Shown: one piece after another, positions 50,979 through 58,837 of the stretch
How the letters are laid out: every line of letters begins with the position of its first letter
Numbering within the stretch: the stretch's first letter is position 1
NCBI GenBank assembly: GCA_017942165.1
Contig: JAGKSB010000013.1
Span: forward strand, 38,803 to 102,802
Length of the DNA stretch: 64,000 nt
Origin: Rhinopithecimicrobium faecis
GTDB taxonomy: Bacteria; Bacteroidota; Bacteroidia; Sphingobacteriales; Sphingobacteriaceae
Reading direction: 5' to 3'
Made by a program: the position numbers and the translations under genes
Notes under the pieces: model-generated
Databases searched by the model: none
What the model saw: only the letters and a program-made list of their open reading frames with translations
What the model was told of the DNA's origin: nothing

Positions 50979-51674
50979 ATGAAAAAGTATCTGAAAGAAA
51001 AAAGACTTTTAGTCGCCGTAGATTGTATCGTTTTCGGATTTGATGGAGAATTTTTAAAATTGCTTATTGTTAGACGTGGCTTAGAACCAGAAAAGGGTAA
51101 GCTAAGTTTAATGGGGGGATTTATAAAAGAAAATGAGGCTCCAGAATTAGCCGCAGTTCGGGTATTACAGCAATTAACAGGACTTAAGGATGTATATCTA
51201 GAGCAAATGACCGTATTTGGACGTCCCGAGCGCGACCCTATTGAGCGCACCATCAGCATCTCCTACTTTGCCTTAGTAGATATTCACCAGTACAAAAATC
51301 AGTTAAATACCGACTACAAAGCCGAGTGGTATGATTTAAGAGAAATGCCTTCTTTAATTTTCGACCACAATGAGATGGTGGATTTAGCGAAGAAGAAGCT
51401 CCGCTACAAGGCTGCCTTACACCCTATATTATTTGAGCTCCTGCCAGAGAAGTTTACAATACCGCAGATCCATTCCCTTTATGAGCAAGTGTATGACATC
51501 ATCTTAGATAAGCGCAATTTCAATCGTAAGCTAATAAGTACAGGCTTACTTATACGACAGAAAGACAAGGATAAAGACCACTCTAAGAAGGGGGCTTTTT
51601 ACTACAGGTTAAATAAAGAAATTTATAGGGATAAAATTGGGGCATTTTTAAATTTTATCCCCAACCCTTGGTAG
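50979..51674 (+). CDS. Nudix-related transcriptional regulator (NrtR/AraR-like)
   Basis: 231 aa. The N-terminal Nudix domain (CIVFGFDGEFLKLLIVRRGL, SLMGGFIKENEAPELAAV, RVLQQLTGLKDVYLEQMTVF, GRPERDPIERTISISYFALV) carries RVLQQL where an active Nudix box has REUxEE, so hydrolysis is unlikely. A C-terminal winged helix follows (FTIPQIHSLYEQVYDIILDK, RNFNRKLISTGLLIR). This is the NrtR/AraR design; in Bacteroidota such proteins control arabinose or related sugar genes. It is divergent from galM and the SSS symporter, which it probably regulates. Confidence 0.88.
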   Translation: MKKYLKEKRLLVAVDCIVFGFDGEFLKLLIVRRGLEPEKGKLSLMGGFIKENEAPELAAVRVLQQLTGLKDVYLEQMTVFGRPERDPIERTISISYFALVDIHQYKNQLNTDYKAEWYDLREMPSLIFDHNEMVDLAKKKLRYKAALHPILFELLPEKFTIPQIHSLYEQVYDIILDKRNFNRKLISTGLLIRQKDKDKDHSKKGAFYYRLNKEIYRDKIGAFLNFIPNPW

Positions 51675-51686
51675 GCAGATAAAAAA

Positions 51687-51714
51687 ATAGGGTTAATTTT
51701 TCAATTAACCCTAT
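51687..51714. terminator. Bidirectional terminator between the Nudix regulator and the dipeptidase
   Basis: ATAGGGTTAATT (51687-51698) pairs with AATTAACCCTAT (51703-51714) around a 4-base loop, with A-runs to the left. The regulator stop is at 51674 and the dipeptidase stop at 51719, so it separates convergent genes. Confidence 0.8.
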
Positions 51715-51718
51715 ATCA

Positions 51719-53185
51719 TTATTTTTTAGGAATTTGCGTCAGTATCTCTAACACAAATTTCCAATATTTCTGTACCGAAGAAATCGATACACGCTCGTCT
51801 GGGGAGTGTGCACCAAGGATAGTTGGGCCAAAGGAAATCATATCCATCTCCGGATAGTTTGTCCCTAGAATACCACATTCTAATCCTGCATGACAAGCGA
51901 CGACTTTAGGCTCCTCACCATGTTGCTGCACATAAATAGATTTTAAAACTTCTAAAATTTCTGAGGTAGCATTTGGTGTCCATCCTGGGTAAGATCCCGA
52001 AAGTTCTACCTGATAACCTGCAAGCTCAAACGTTGCCGATAGCGCATTGGCTAAATCTGTTTTTGAAGATTCTACTGAAGAGCGCGTTAAACATTGAATG
52101 ACAATTTCACCCTGCTCTACAACTATTTTAGCGATATTATTCGATGTTTCCACCAAATTATCAAATTCTGCAGACATCTTATAAACACCGTTATGTGCGG
52201 CATAAATTGCGCGTGTCAAAGCCAGCTGGTTCTCCAAAGGCATCACCATAGCAGGTACTGTATGTAACTTTTCGAAGGTAATCTCCATCGCAGGATCTGT
52301 CGTCTTGTACTCCGCTTTAATTTCTGCTACGAGTAGGGCAATCTCCTCTTCAAAAGACTCCTCATAATCATTCGATATAATAACCTTAGCTACAGACTCT
52401 CTAGGAATCGCATTTCTTAAAGACCCCCCATGTAATGCCGAAAGCTGTAGTCCAAAATTATCGAACGACTTATACAAAATACGATTCATAATCTTATTAG
52501 CATTCGCAAAACCTTGATCTATCTGAATTCCAGAATGGCCACCATGCAATCCTTTGACACTGATTTCATAACCAATGGCTCCAGCAGGGCTTGCCTCTTC
52601 CTGGTATGATCCTACCGCGGTAACATCTATCCCTCCAGCACATCCAATATCGATGTGGTCATCTTCCTCCGTATCTAAGTTTAACAGAATATCTCCCGCT
52701 AATAAACCACCTTTCAGGCCCATAGCACCTGTCATACCTGTCTCTTCGTCAATGGTAAAGAGTGCCTCTAACGCAGGATGCGCAATATTATCTGCCGCAA
52801 GAATGGCCATAATAGTCGCTACGCCAATTCCGTTATCCGCTCCTAAAGTCGTTCCTTTAGCGCGTACCCAGTCACCATCAACATACATATCGATACCTTG
52901 GGTATCAAAATCAAATACGGTCGCATTATTCTTTTGATGCACCATATCTAAATGGGATTGCATAACGATGGTCTTTCTATCCTCCATCCCTGGGGTTGCA
53001 GCCTTTTTAATGATTACATTTCCCACCTCATCTTGCATCGTTTGAAGTCCCAATTTAGTTCCAAACTCCACCATAAAAGCGATTACACGTTCTTCTTTTT
53101 TGGAGGGTCTAGGCACCGCATTTAGGGCTGAAAAATTATCCCAAAGTTCCTTTGGTTCTAAGTATGATAAACTTGTTGTAGCCAT
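51719..53185 (-). CDS. pepD: Cytosol nonspecific dipeptidase / aminoacyl-histidine dipeptidase
   Basis: 488 aa from the ATG complementary to 53183-53185; an upstream in-frame ATG would add 19 hydrophobic residues not seen in the family. M20C peptidase motifs are VMQSHLDMVHQKN (first Zn His and catalytic Asp), GADNGIGVATIMAIL (bridging Asp), TIDEETGMTGAMGLKG (catalytic Glu), GLHGGHSGIQIDQG and a late CHAGLECGIL (Zn Glu). It hydrolyses dipeptides including Xaa-His in the cytosol. It is a monocistronic gene. Confidence 0.95.
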   Translation of the reverse strand: MATTSLSYLEPKELWDNFSALNAVPRPSKKEERVIAFMVEFGTKLGLQTMQDEVGNVIIKKAATPGMEDRKTIVMQSHLDMVHQKNNATVFDFDTQGIDMYVDGDWVRAKGTTLGADNGIGVATIMAILAADNIAHPALEALFTIDEETGMTGAMGLKGGLLAGDILLNLDTEEDDHIDIGCAGGIDVTAVGSYQEEASPAGAIGYEISVKGLHGGHSGIQIDQGFANANKIMNRILYKSFDNFGLQLSALHGGSLRNAIPRESVAKVIISNDYEESFEEEIALLVAEIKAEYKTTDPAMEITFEKLHTVPAMVMPLENQLALTRAIYAAHNGVYKMSAEFDNLVETSNNIAKIVVEQGEIVIQCLTRSSVESSKTDLANALSATFELAGYQVELSGSYPGWTPNATSEILEVLKSIYVQQHGEEPKVVACHAGLECGILGTNYPEMDMISFGPTILGAHSPDERVSISSVQKYWKFVLEILTQIPKK

Positions 53186-53327
53186 AATTTTAATTTTCGA
53201 CAAAGTTAAAGCAATTTTCAATATTACCGCAGGTATAGACAAAAAGAATTTAAAAATGAAGAGACTGCATTTTCAAAAACAATTTAATAAGGCTCCTTGT
53301 TACCTTAGAAATAAAAATTAACGAAGA

Positions 53328-54809
53328 ATGAATTATCGACCTATTAAAGTCATTCGTAAAGACATCTATTTTAGACCAGATTCTCGCCGTGTATTAGCCA
53401 GGTTTTTCGGACTTGGAGATGAACGAAGCATCAAGATTATAAGACGCATTTTAAGTCTTTCTAGCGAGGAGGTGACAAGCAATTTACGTCATGTATTACG
53501 AAATTACACGAAAAGACATCGCAGCATTACCTTAATATTTACACGAAATTTTGATCGTATAAAGCATGTGTTGACACAAGTGCCTGTGACAGAAGAGTCG
53601 CTGAGCCAAGAGCAGCGATGGCTTATAGGCTCATATTTCACGATGGAGTATGCCATCGAGTCTGCGGCCTTATTTAACCCATCGATTGTAGAGGATACCG
53701 ATCAGACGAATTTAAATTATGGTGAAAAACGCATTGTATTAAGTTTTCGCGCCACCGGTGAAGGCCATGTGTCATCCATTGTCTTTCGCTCAGGTATCAT
53801 TGATGAAAATTGTAATATTAAGTTGGATTATATTGGAAACTTAGTAGATAAGCCTGATCAGCACAAAAATTTCGTTTATGAGAAAACTAATTTCATTCAA
53901 AAATTAACGGAGTTAAATTGTGCACCAAGTACCGTTACGCAGACGCTGATCAACAAGCTTACAGATACTTTCACTTACGAGGAGCTCAAGAGGAATATTG
54001 ATGAGGTACGAAAGTCTACGGAAGAAACAGCCGATACAAAGCAGTTTTTAAATCAAGCGATGTGGATTGCAAAATCGCACTACGAGATGACTTTCTCCTT
54101 GGACACCTCCATTTCCGAACGCGTTATATTCCCCGTTACAGATACTGAAAGAAGAGGTATTGAAGATGCTCGTTTTGTTCAATTTAAGACCGATGAAGGG
54201 GAAAATATATACTACGCTACCTACACAGGTTATGATGGCTTTGGAATACTGCCAAAACTATTAATAACAAGAGATTTCTACCAGTATTCTGTGATGCCGC
54301 TACATGGGCAGATAGCCAATAAAGGTGCCGCACTATTCCCCCGAAAAATTAACGGTAAGTATGCGATGCTCTGTCGCGTAGATGGAGAGAATAATTACAT
54401 CGCTTACTCGGAGGATATCTCTGTATGGCGCGATGATGTACACCGGATTCAGGAACCCGAATATCCCTATGAGTTTGTACAATTAGGAAACTGTGGCTCA
54501 CCTATAGAAACGGAATATGGATGGCTGATGATCAACCATGCCGTAGGACCTATGCGGGAGTATGTAATTGGCGCCACCCTACTGGATTTAGCGCAGCCAG
54601 ATATTGAGATTGGACGCTTACATGTGCCGCTATTAACACCCAATGAACGTGAGCGTGAAGGCTATGTTCCTAATGTTGTTTACTCCTGCGGTGCCATGGT
54701 GCACAATGGCCAGTTAATCCTACCCTATGCGATGTCAGACTATGAATCCACCTATGCGGTAATCGATATGAAGGAATTGCTTTCAGAGTTAACAGGAAGG
54801 CGTCTATAA
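53328..54809 (+). CDS. GH130 family beta-mannoside phosphorylase/mannosidase
   Basis: 493 aa. The five-bladed-propeller GH130 core shows ERRGIEDARFVQFKTDEGEN (GIEDAR is typical), YYATYTGYDGFG, ALFPRKINGKYAMLCRVDGE, NYIAYSEDISVWRD, GNCGSPIETEYGWLMINHAV and VYSCGAMVHNGQLILPYAMS (the terminal D-x-x-Y). About 110-130 extra residues precede the core. GH130 enzymes phosphorolyse or hydrolyse beta-1,4 or beta-1,2 mannosides. The convergent two-domain GT4 gene 37 bp downstream is a partner often seen in Bacteroidota, to my knowledge. Substrate linkage not determinable here. Confidence 0.88.
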   Translation: MNYRPIKVIRKDIYFRPDSRRVLARFFGLGDERSIKIIRRILSLSSEEVTSNLRHVLRNYTKRHRSITLIFTRNFDRIKHVLTQVPVTEESLSQEQRWLIGSYFTMEYAIESAALFNPSIVEDTDQTNLNYGEKRIVLSFRATGEGHVSSIVFRSGIIDENCNIKLDYIGNLVDKPDQHKNFVYEKTNFIQKLTELNCAPSTVTQTLINKLTDTFTYEELKRNIDEVRKSTEETADTKQFLNQAMWIAKSHYEMTFSLDTSISERVIFPVTDTERRGIEDARFVQFKTDEGENIYYATYTGYDGFGILPKLLITRDFYQYSVMPLHGQIANKGAALFPRKINGKYAMLCRVDGENNYIAYSEDISVWRDDVHRIQEPEYPYEFVQLGNCGSPIETEYGWLMINHAVGPMREYVIGATLLDLAQPDIEIGRLHVPLLTPNEREREGYVPNVVYSCGAMVHNGQLILPYAMSDYESTYAVIDMKELLSELTGRRL

Positions 54810-54814
54810 AGACA

Positions 54815-54846
54815 TAAAGCATAGCCGAGGCTATGCTTTATTTATA
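54815..54846. terminator. Bidirectional terminator between GH130 and GT4 genes
   Basis: TAAAGCATAGC (54815-54825) pairs with GCTATGCTTTA (54830-54840) around CGAG, then TTTAT. The GT4 gene's stop on the minus strand is at 54847-54849, directly abutting it. Confidence 0.8.
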
Positions 54847-57054
54847 TTATTTTAAGGCTTTGTGAACCGTCAGATAAGAAATAAGGTAGCATATCGTACT
54901 TTCAGCGCCTTGATTCCGATTGATACCGTAGCTTTCGAGCCCATCACAAGAACCTTTTGTCTCCGCATCATAGAGGGCTAACTTTAAATCATTTTCCCCT
55001 AAGAACCATTGAAAGGAACGCGTCATCTTCTCCAGGTACTGCGCGTCATTGGTCAGCTTATAAGCTTCATAGAACATCAATACCGTGGCGGTAACGTCTA
55101 TCGGCTGCTGACCAAATTTACTGATAAGCTGATTCTGACGATACCAATCTTGATTCCCCACAATAGAGAGGTAGCCGTTTTGGAAAATGATTTCCTCCAG
55201 GAAACGCATTGTCTTCAACACCATAAAATTTAGCTCTTCATCATTTAAGAATTTGGAAGCCTGTAATAAGGAAAGCGGAAGGATCGCATTGTCGTAAGCT
55301 AATACAGGTTCAAACCATTCCCAGTTGGAGTTAGAACTCACCTTATACTCATGCACTAATTTATTACTTAATACACGCATGCGCTCAATCATATTTTCAT
55401 CATTCGGCTGATGTTCCAAGTAGTGAGAAATACCCATGATTACATAAGCTATAGCACGAATAGAGCGTAAATTCTCAAAGTTGGTCGATGCCCGGAAGAA
55501 CATCTCCTGCCCCAGCTGATAATAGCTTGTTAACGGGGAAGCTTTAAATAAATAGCCTAAAGCCCAAATCGTACGCCCAAAGGAGTCTTCAGAGCCAATA
55601 TCATCAAGAAATTCATTGCCATAGTTCATGAAATTATGAAAAAGACCGTCTGGACGCTGCGCATAATGAATGTATGCTAAATAGGTAGGCATTAATTCTA
55701 GCGCATGGGCATCTTCAAATTCTTCATACGCCATCAAGCTAATTAATAAGGCGCGTGCATTGTCGTCTAAACAATACCCTTCTTTATAGTTGGGGATGGA
55801 ATAAGTGGCATGCTGAATGATGCCCACTTGATTTGTCAATCTTCTGATATGTGCTAAGCTGAAAGGCGGAAGATCGGCTATAGCAAGCTCCAGGTGCTTC
55901 GTGCTGTCAAAAGAGTAATTTAGAGAAGCTTCCCGAATAAGGGATAAGTAATTTTCCCCAAGTTTAGTCCAGGTCATATTCTTCCCAAATTCAAGCGCCC
56001 TAGCACGCTGATCTATCAATTCTGCAGGGCTATTAAGGAGTTTTTTAAGCTCTACACCGAGGGTTATAGCATCTTTAAAAGGGAATAGAACCCCTCTCCC
56101 TTCCCCGAGCAATTCTACGGCGTGCCAATACGGTGTGGAGAGCACTGCCGCTCCAGCACCTATTGCATAAGATAAGGTACCCGAAGTAATTTGAGCTTCA
56201 TTAATATAAGGTGTTACATAGATATCACACGCTGAGAGATAGGTTGACAGCAGATCAATGTCTACAAAATCGTTGACAAACTGCACATAGTCTGTGAGCT
56301 TAAGATCCTCTGTGAGCTGCTGCAGAAACTCGCGGTATTCCTCCCCAGAATGGCGCAATACATTAGGGTGCGTCTTTCCGACTATTAAATAGACTACTTC
56401 AGGGTTGGATCTAACGACCGCAGGGAGCGCCTTTATTACAGTTTCTATTCCTTTATTTCTACCTATAAATCCAAATGTTAAGATAATTTTTTTATGTGCC
56501 AATTGTAGATCAGCTTTCGCTTGCTGCTGACTTTTAGAATAAGTAGGCACACCATGAGGGATGCAGACGATCTTTTCAACAGGAATCTGATATACGCGAC
56601 TTAAAATCCCGATAGCATGCTGTGTCATAACGACAATTTTGGACGCACGCTTAGCTATTTCTATTAAAATTGCTTTCTCATCGGTGCTGGGTTTTTCCAG
56701 GATAGTATGAAAATTTACAATTAAAGGAATGTGAATTTGTTTTATTAATGAGAGAATATACAAGCCTGATACGCCTCCAAAAATGCCGAACTCATGCTCT
56801 AGCACACAGCAGTCATACTGTTCACTATTAATAAAATTCGCAGCCTGTATATAATCATGTTGATTATCTTGTTGAATAGAAAATTTTACCTCATCAGGAT
56901 ATAAATAGCTTTCCTTTTGATCCGTTATGGCTACAACATCCTGACTAATCAGGTCAGCGCTTCCCGTTACTAACACAGCATTCAAAAGATCATTTGTAAA
57001 GGTTGCTATACCACATTCGCGTGGCGCATAGGTACTGATATAAACTATTTTCAT
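54847..57054 (-). CDS. Two-domain GT4 glycosyltransferase with C-terminal alpha/alpha-toroid
   Basis: 735 aa from the ATG complementary to 57052-57054 (MKIVYISTYAPRECGIATFT). The GT4 half (1-~385) shows ASKIVVMTQHAIGILS, LTFGFIGRNKGIETVIKALP, CDIYVTPYINEAQITSGTLS and YAIGAGAAVLSTPYW (E-x7-E-type donor site). The second half (~390-735) is a six-hairpin-like helical domain (LDDNARALLISLMAYEEFED, GLFHNFMNYGNEFLDDIGSE, SFGRTIWALGYLF) usually seen in glycosidases. A GT fused to such a domain suggests a processing or specificity module. It converges with GH130; a mannose-containing polymer is the likely product or substrate. Confidence 0.85.
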   Translation of the reverse strand: MKIVYISTYAPRECGIATFTNDLLNAVLVTGSADLISQDVVAITDQKESYLYPDEVKFSIQQDNQHDYIQAANFINSEQYDCCVLEHEFGIFGGVSGLYILSLIKQIHIPLIVNFHTILEKPSTDEKAILIEIAKRASKIVVMTQHAIGILSRVYQIPVEKIVCIPHGVPTYSKSQQQAKADLQLAHKKIILTFGFIGRNKGIETVIKALPAVVRSNPEVVYLIVGKTHPNVLRHSGEEYREFLQQLTEDLKLTDYVQFVNDFVDIDLLSTYLSACDIYVTPYINEAQITSGTLSYAIGAGAAVLSTPYWHAVELLGEGRGVLFPFKDAITLGVELKKLLNSPAELIDQRARALEFGKNMTWTKLGENYLSLIREASLNYSFDSTKHLELAIADLPPFSLAHIRRLTNQVGIIQHATYSIPNYKEGYCLDDNARALLISLMAYEEFEDAHALELMPTYLAYIHYAQRPDGLFHNFMNYGNEFLDDIGSEDSFGRTIWALGYLFKASPLTSYYQLGQEMFFRASTNFENLRSIRAIAYVIMGISHYLEHQPNDENMIERMRVLSNKLVHEYKVSSNSNWEWFEPVLAYDNAILPLSLLQASKFLNDEELNFMVLKTMRFLEEIIFQNGYLSIVGNQDWYRQNQLISKFGQQPIDVTATVLMFYEAYKLTNDAQYLEKMTRSFQWFLGENDLKLALYDAETKGSCDGLESYGINRNQGAESTICYLISYLTVHKALK

Positions 57055-57191
57055 ATATTTCTCCAAGTAATTACGGCGTATTAATTAGTAAGTTACAGTG
57101 AGTTAATAGTAAATAAGATCAAATTGTTTTGGATATAGATAAATTTTTACGGGCGTTATATTTATAGGCAATAAATGGCTATGTTTACCCT

Positions 57192-57233
57192 ATGAAAAGT
57201 GCAGAAGAGTTAATGAAAAGTTCAAAAGAGTTA
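57192..57233 (+). repeat. 21-bp tandem duplication at the acetyltransferase start
   Basis: ATGAAAAGTGCAGAAGAGTT(A) at 57192-57212 is repeated at 57213-57233 with 19 of 21 bases identical, and a third ATG follows. Each unit encodes MKS(A/S)xELM, so three potential start codons lie seven codons apart. The N-terminal additions are absent from the usual family start. Confidence 0.85.
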
Positions 57234-57824
57234 ATGATTAGCGAATTACCTTATATCGCTCAGGGTAAGGAACTTTTTGAGGAACGTCAAGCGGCGAAAG
57301 AGCTATTATATGACTATAATACCCTCCGCCCGAGTCAAATTAAAGCGCGGAATAAACTTTTAAAAAACCTGCTGGGGAGCACTGGAAATAGATTTTTTAT
57401 TGAGCCTCCATTTCGATGCGATTATGGATATAATATTAAATTAGGGGAGAACTTTTACGCTAATTATAATCTCACGATTTTGGATAGCGCTCCGATTACA
57501 ATCGGTGACAATGTATTGATAGGCCCTAATGTCGGTATATATAGCGCATCCCATCCCCTGCATGCTAGCCCACGTACCGAAGGCTGGGAGATTGCCAAAA
57601 GCATTATTATTGGCAATCAAGTTTGGATTGGAGCACATGCTTGCATCCTTCCTGGCGTAAAAATTGGGGATAACACGGTCGTTGGAGCGGGCAGTGTGGT
57701 TACGAGAGACTTACCTGCCAATGTGCTTGCTGTAGGGAATCCTTGCCGTGTTGTGCGGACGATCAGTGATGCCGAAGCGGCTGAATATCGCGCACAAGAA
57801 GATAATGATAGTGTTGGGGGTTAA
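57192..57824 (+). CDS. Maltose/galactoside O-acetyltransferase-like sugar acetyltransferase
   Basis: 210 aa. N-terminal Mac domain (PYIAQGKELFEERQAAKELL, YDYNTLRPSQIKARNKLLKN) and left-handed beta-helix hexapeptide repeats (GYNIKLGENFYANYNLTILD, APITIGDNVLIGPNVGIYSA, SHPLHASPRTEGWEIAKSI) with the catalytic His in SHPLH; the end is GVKIGDNTVVGAGSVVTRDL. It transfers acetyl from acetyl-CoA to a sugar hydroxyl. The first 14 codons are a 21-bp tandem duplication giving three in-frame ATGs (57192, 57213, 57234); the third gives the family's usual N-terminus. Confidence 0.9.
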   Translation: MKSAEELMKSSKELMISELPYIAQGKELFEERQAAKELLYDYNTLRPSQIKARNKLLKNLLGSTGNRFFIEPPFRCDYGYNIKLGENFYANYNLTILDSAPITIGDNVLIGPNVGIYSASHPLHASPRTEGWEIAKSIIIGNQVWIGAHACILPGVKIGDNTVVGAGSVVTRDLPANVLAVGNPCRVVRTISDAEAAEYRAQEDNDSVGG

Positions 57825-58405
57825 AACAGATTTATCTGTCCTTGCTCATCGCTGGTAATTCTTACTTTCGGTAGCCCCTGAAATTTAAAGGCGGCATACG
57901 GCTGATATTGACGGAGCTGAGGGTCGAATTTCCTGAGCACTAGTTGGTCACATAAGAAATCAAAATCTATCTGTTTTAAGAGATTTTTAGCTATTTGGAG
58001 TTGCTCCTGCGACAATTTCCGCGCAATTGTCAGGTGTAATTCTGCGGGCAGATGCGTCAAAGGTATCGGCATATCTTTCCACAAGCTTTTACAAATTTCT
58101 TGCATGTATAACTTAGAGGGTACTGTCGGCTTTATAAACCAAGTACCCAAAGTTGGAAACGAAGCATATTGATCAAAATAAAGATACTGTCTATTTTCAG
58201 AAAGCACAAAATCCGTTAAATAGGCTACCACAGAATCTAATTCAGTGTCGTTAGCTTCAAATTCTGCTATACTTATATGCGCTAAAACATCCTTTGAGGA
58301 AAACCACCCTATTTGTTCAGCCAACTTATATTTGATGGATTTAATGTAATTAAGTTCGGCTTCATAGGGCTGAAAAACTAACGAGTATTTTGCTTTTACG
58401 GACAT
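57821..58405 (-). CDS. 2H phosphoesterase / 2'-5' RNA ligase family protein
   Basis: 194 aa. The two family motifs are AHISIAEFE (H-x-S) and ELHLTIARKL (H-x-T), about 90 residues apart in symmetric lobes, as in LigT/YjcG-type 2H phosphoesterases. Such enzymes act on 2',3'-cyclic or 2'-5' phosphodiester RNA ends in the cytosol. Its last codons overlap the convergent acetyltransferase stop by 3-4 bases (shared TTAA). The substrate of this member is unknown. Confidence 0.82.
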   Translation of the reverse strand: MSVKAKYSLVFQPYEAELNYIKSIKYKLAEQIGWFSSKDVLAHISIAEFEANDTELDSVVAYLTDFVLSENRQYLYFDQYASFPTLGTWFIKPTVPSKLYMQEICKSLWKDMPIPLTHLPAELHLTIARKLSQEQLQIAKNLLKQIDFDFLCDQLVLRKFDPQLRQYQPYAAFKFQGLPKVRITSDEQGQINLF

Positions 58406-58453
58406 TTAATCAAGTTAATAAATAAAATGGAGATGGTCGCTATTGAGATTGTA

Positions 58454-58496
58454 ATAAAAAAAGAAAGGTTTTCAAACGGGGAGAATGAAAACCTTT
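58454..58496 (-). terminator. Minus-strand-oriented terminator hairpin
   Basis: AAAGGTTTTCA (58464-58474) pairs perfectly with TGAAAACCTTT (58486-58496) around an 11-base loop, followed on the minus strand by a long T-run. It precedes the 2H phosphoesterase gene (start 58405), so it would stop a transcript coming from the right on the minus strand, where no gene is annotated. Confidence 0.6.
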
Positions 58497-58611
58497 ACTA
58501 ACCAATTATAAACCTAAATTATGAACCACAAATATAGAACTAATTTTCTAAACAACCAATGTTTAAACGCTTTTTTAACAAAATTTAACATTTTTATTTT
58601 TTCAGTGATAA

Positions 58612-58695
58612 AGGGTTTTTAGCAGGCTTTGCAGGCCTGTTTACACCCGCCATTGACAAGGCAAAAAAAATGGGCTACCTGCTATCAGAAACCCT
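58612..58695. ncRNA. Candidate structured RNA element upstream of gyrA
   Basis: AGGGTTT (58612-58618) pairs with AAACCCT (58689-58695), then after a small internal loop TAGCAGG (58620-58626) pairs with CCTGCTA (58678-58684): 14 base pairs closing an 84-nt domain. An inner CCATT/AATGG pairing (58650-58654/58669-58673) is also possible. The strand is undetermined; the minus-strand terminator at 58454-58496 favours a short minus-strand RNA. No known family is recognised. Confidence 0.4.
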
Positions 58696-58772
58696 AAAAA
58701 TAGGGGGTAAAAATATATCTTATTTATAGGCATCTAATCCTTAAAACATGAGGAAAAGACCTTAATTTTTAT

Positions 58773-58780
58773 TAACTTCG
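58773..58780 (+). promoter_or_regulatory. Possible -7 box for gyrA
   Basis: TAACTTCG matches TAnnTTTG in seven of eight positions, 57 bp before the gyrA ATG. A start near 58786 would place the hairpin at 58785-58813 at the 5' end of the transcript. No -33 was identified. Confidence 0.35.
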
Positions 58781-58784
58781 CATA

Positions 58785-58813
58785 CCATATATACGTAAAT
58801 TTTTACGATATGG
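58785..58813 (+). promoter_or_regulatory. Imperfect hairpin in the gyrA leader
   Basis: CCATAT (58785-58790) and ATATGG (58808-58813) pair, then CGTAAA (58794-58799) pairs with TTTACG (58802-58807), leaving a three-base bulge (ATA) on the left and a two-base loop. It may act as a supercoiling-sensitive or 5'-stabilising element; no known regulatory family is implied. Confidence 0.35.
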
Positions 58814-58837
58814 AAGTTTTATCGAAACCAAAATAAT

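Larger units (their letters stand above)
58406..58837. other. Interval upstream of gyrA with a terminator and a structured element
   Basis: 432 bp without a convincing gene. From left to right: a minus-strand-type terminator at 58454-58496, an AT-rich stretch with a weak 33-codon frame (58521-58622), a candidate structured RNA at 58612-58695, then the gyrA promoter region and an imperfect hairpin at 58785-58813. Confidence 0.6.

Noticed and set aside
58521..58622. 33-codon frame following a leader-like sequence upstream of gyrA
   Set aside because: It is low in complexity, lacks motifs and its end overlaps the candidate structured RNA; the evidence for translation is too weak.
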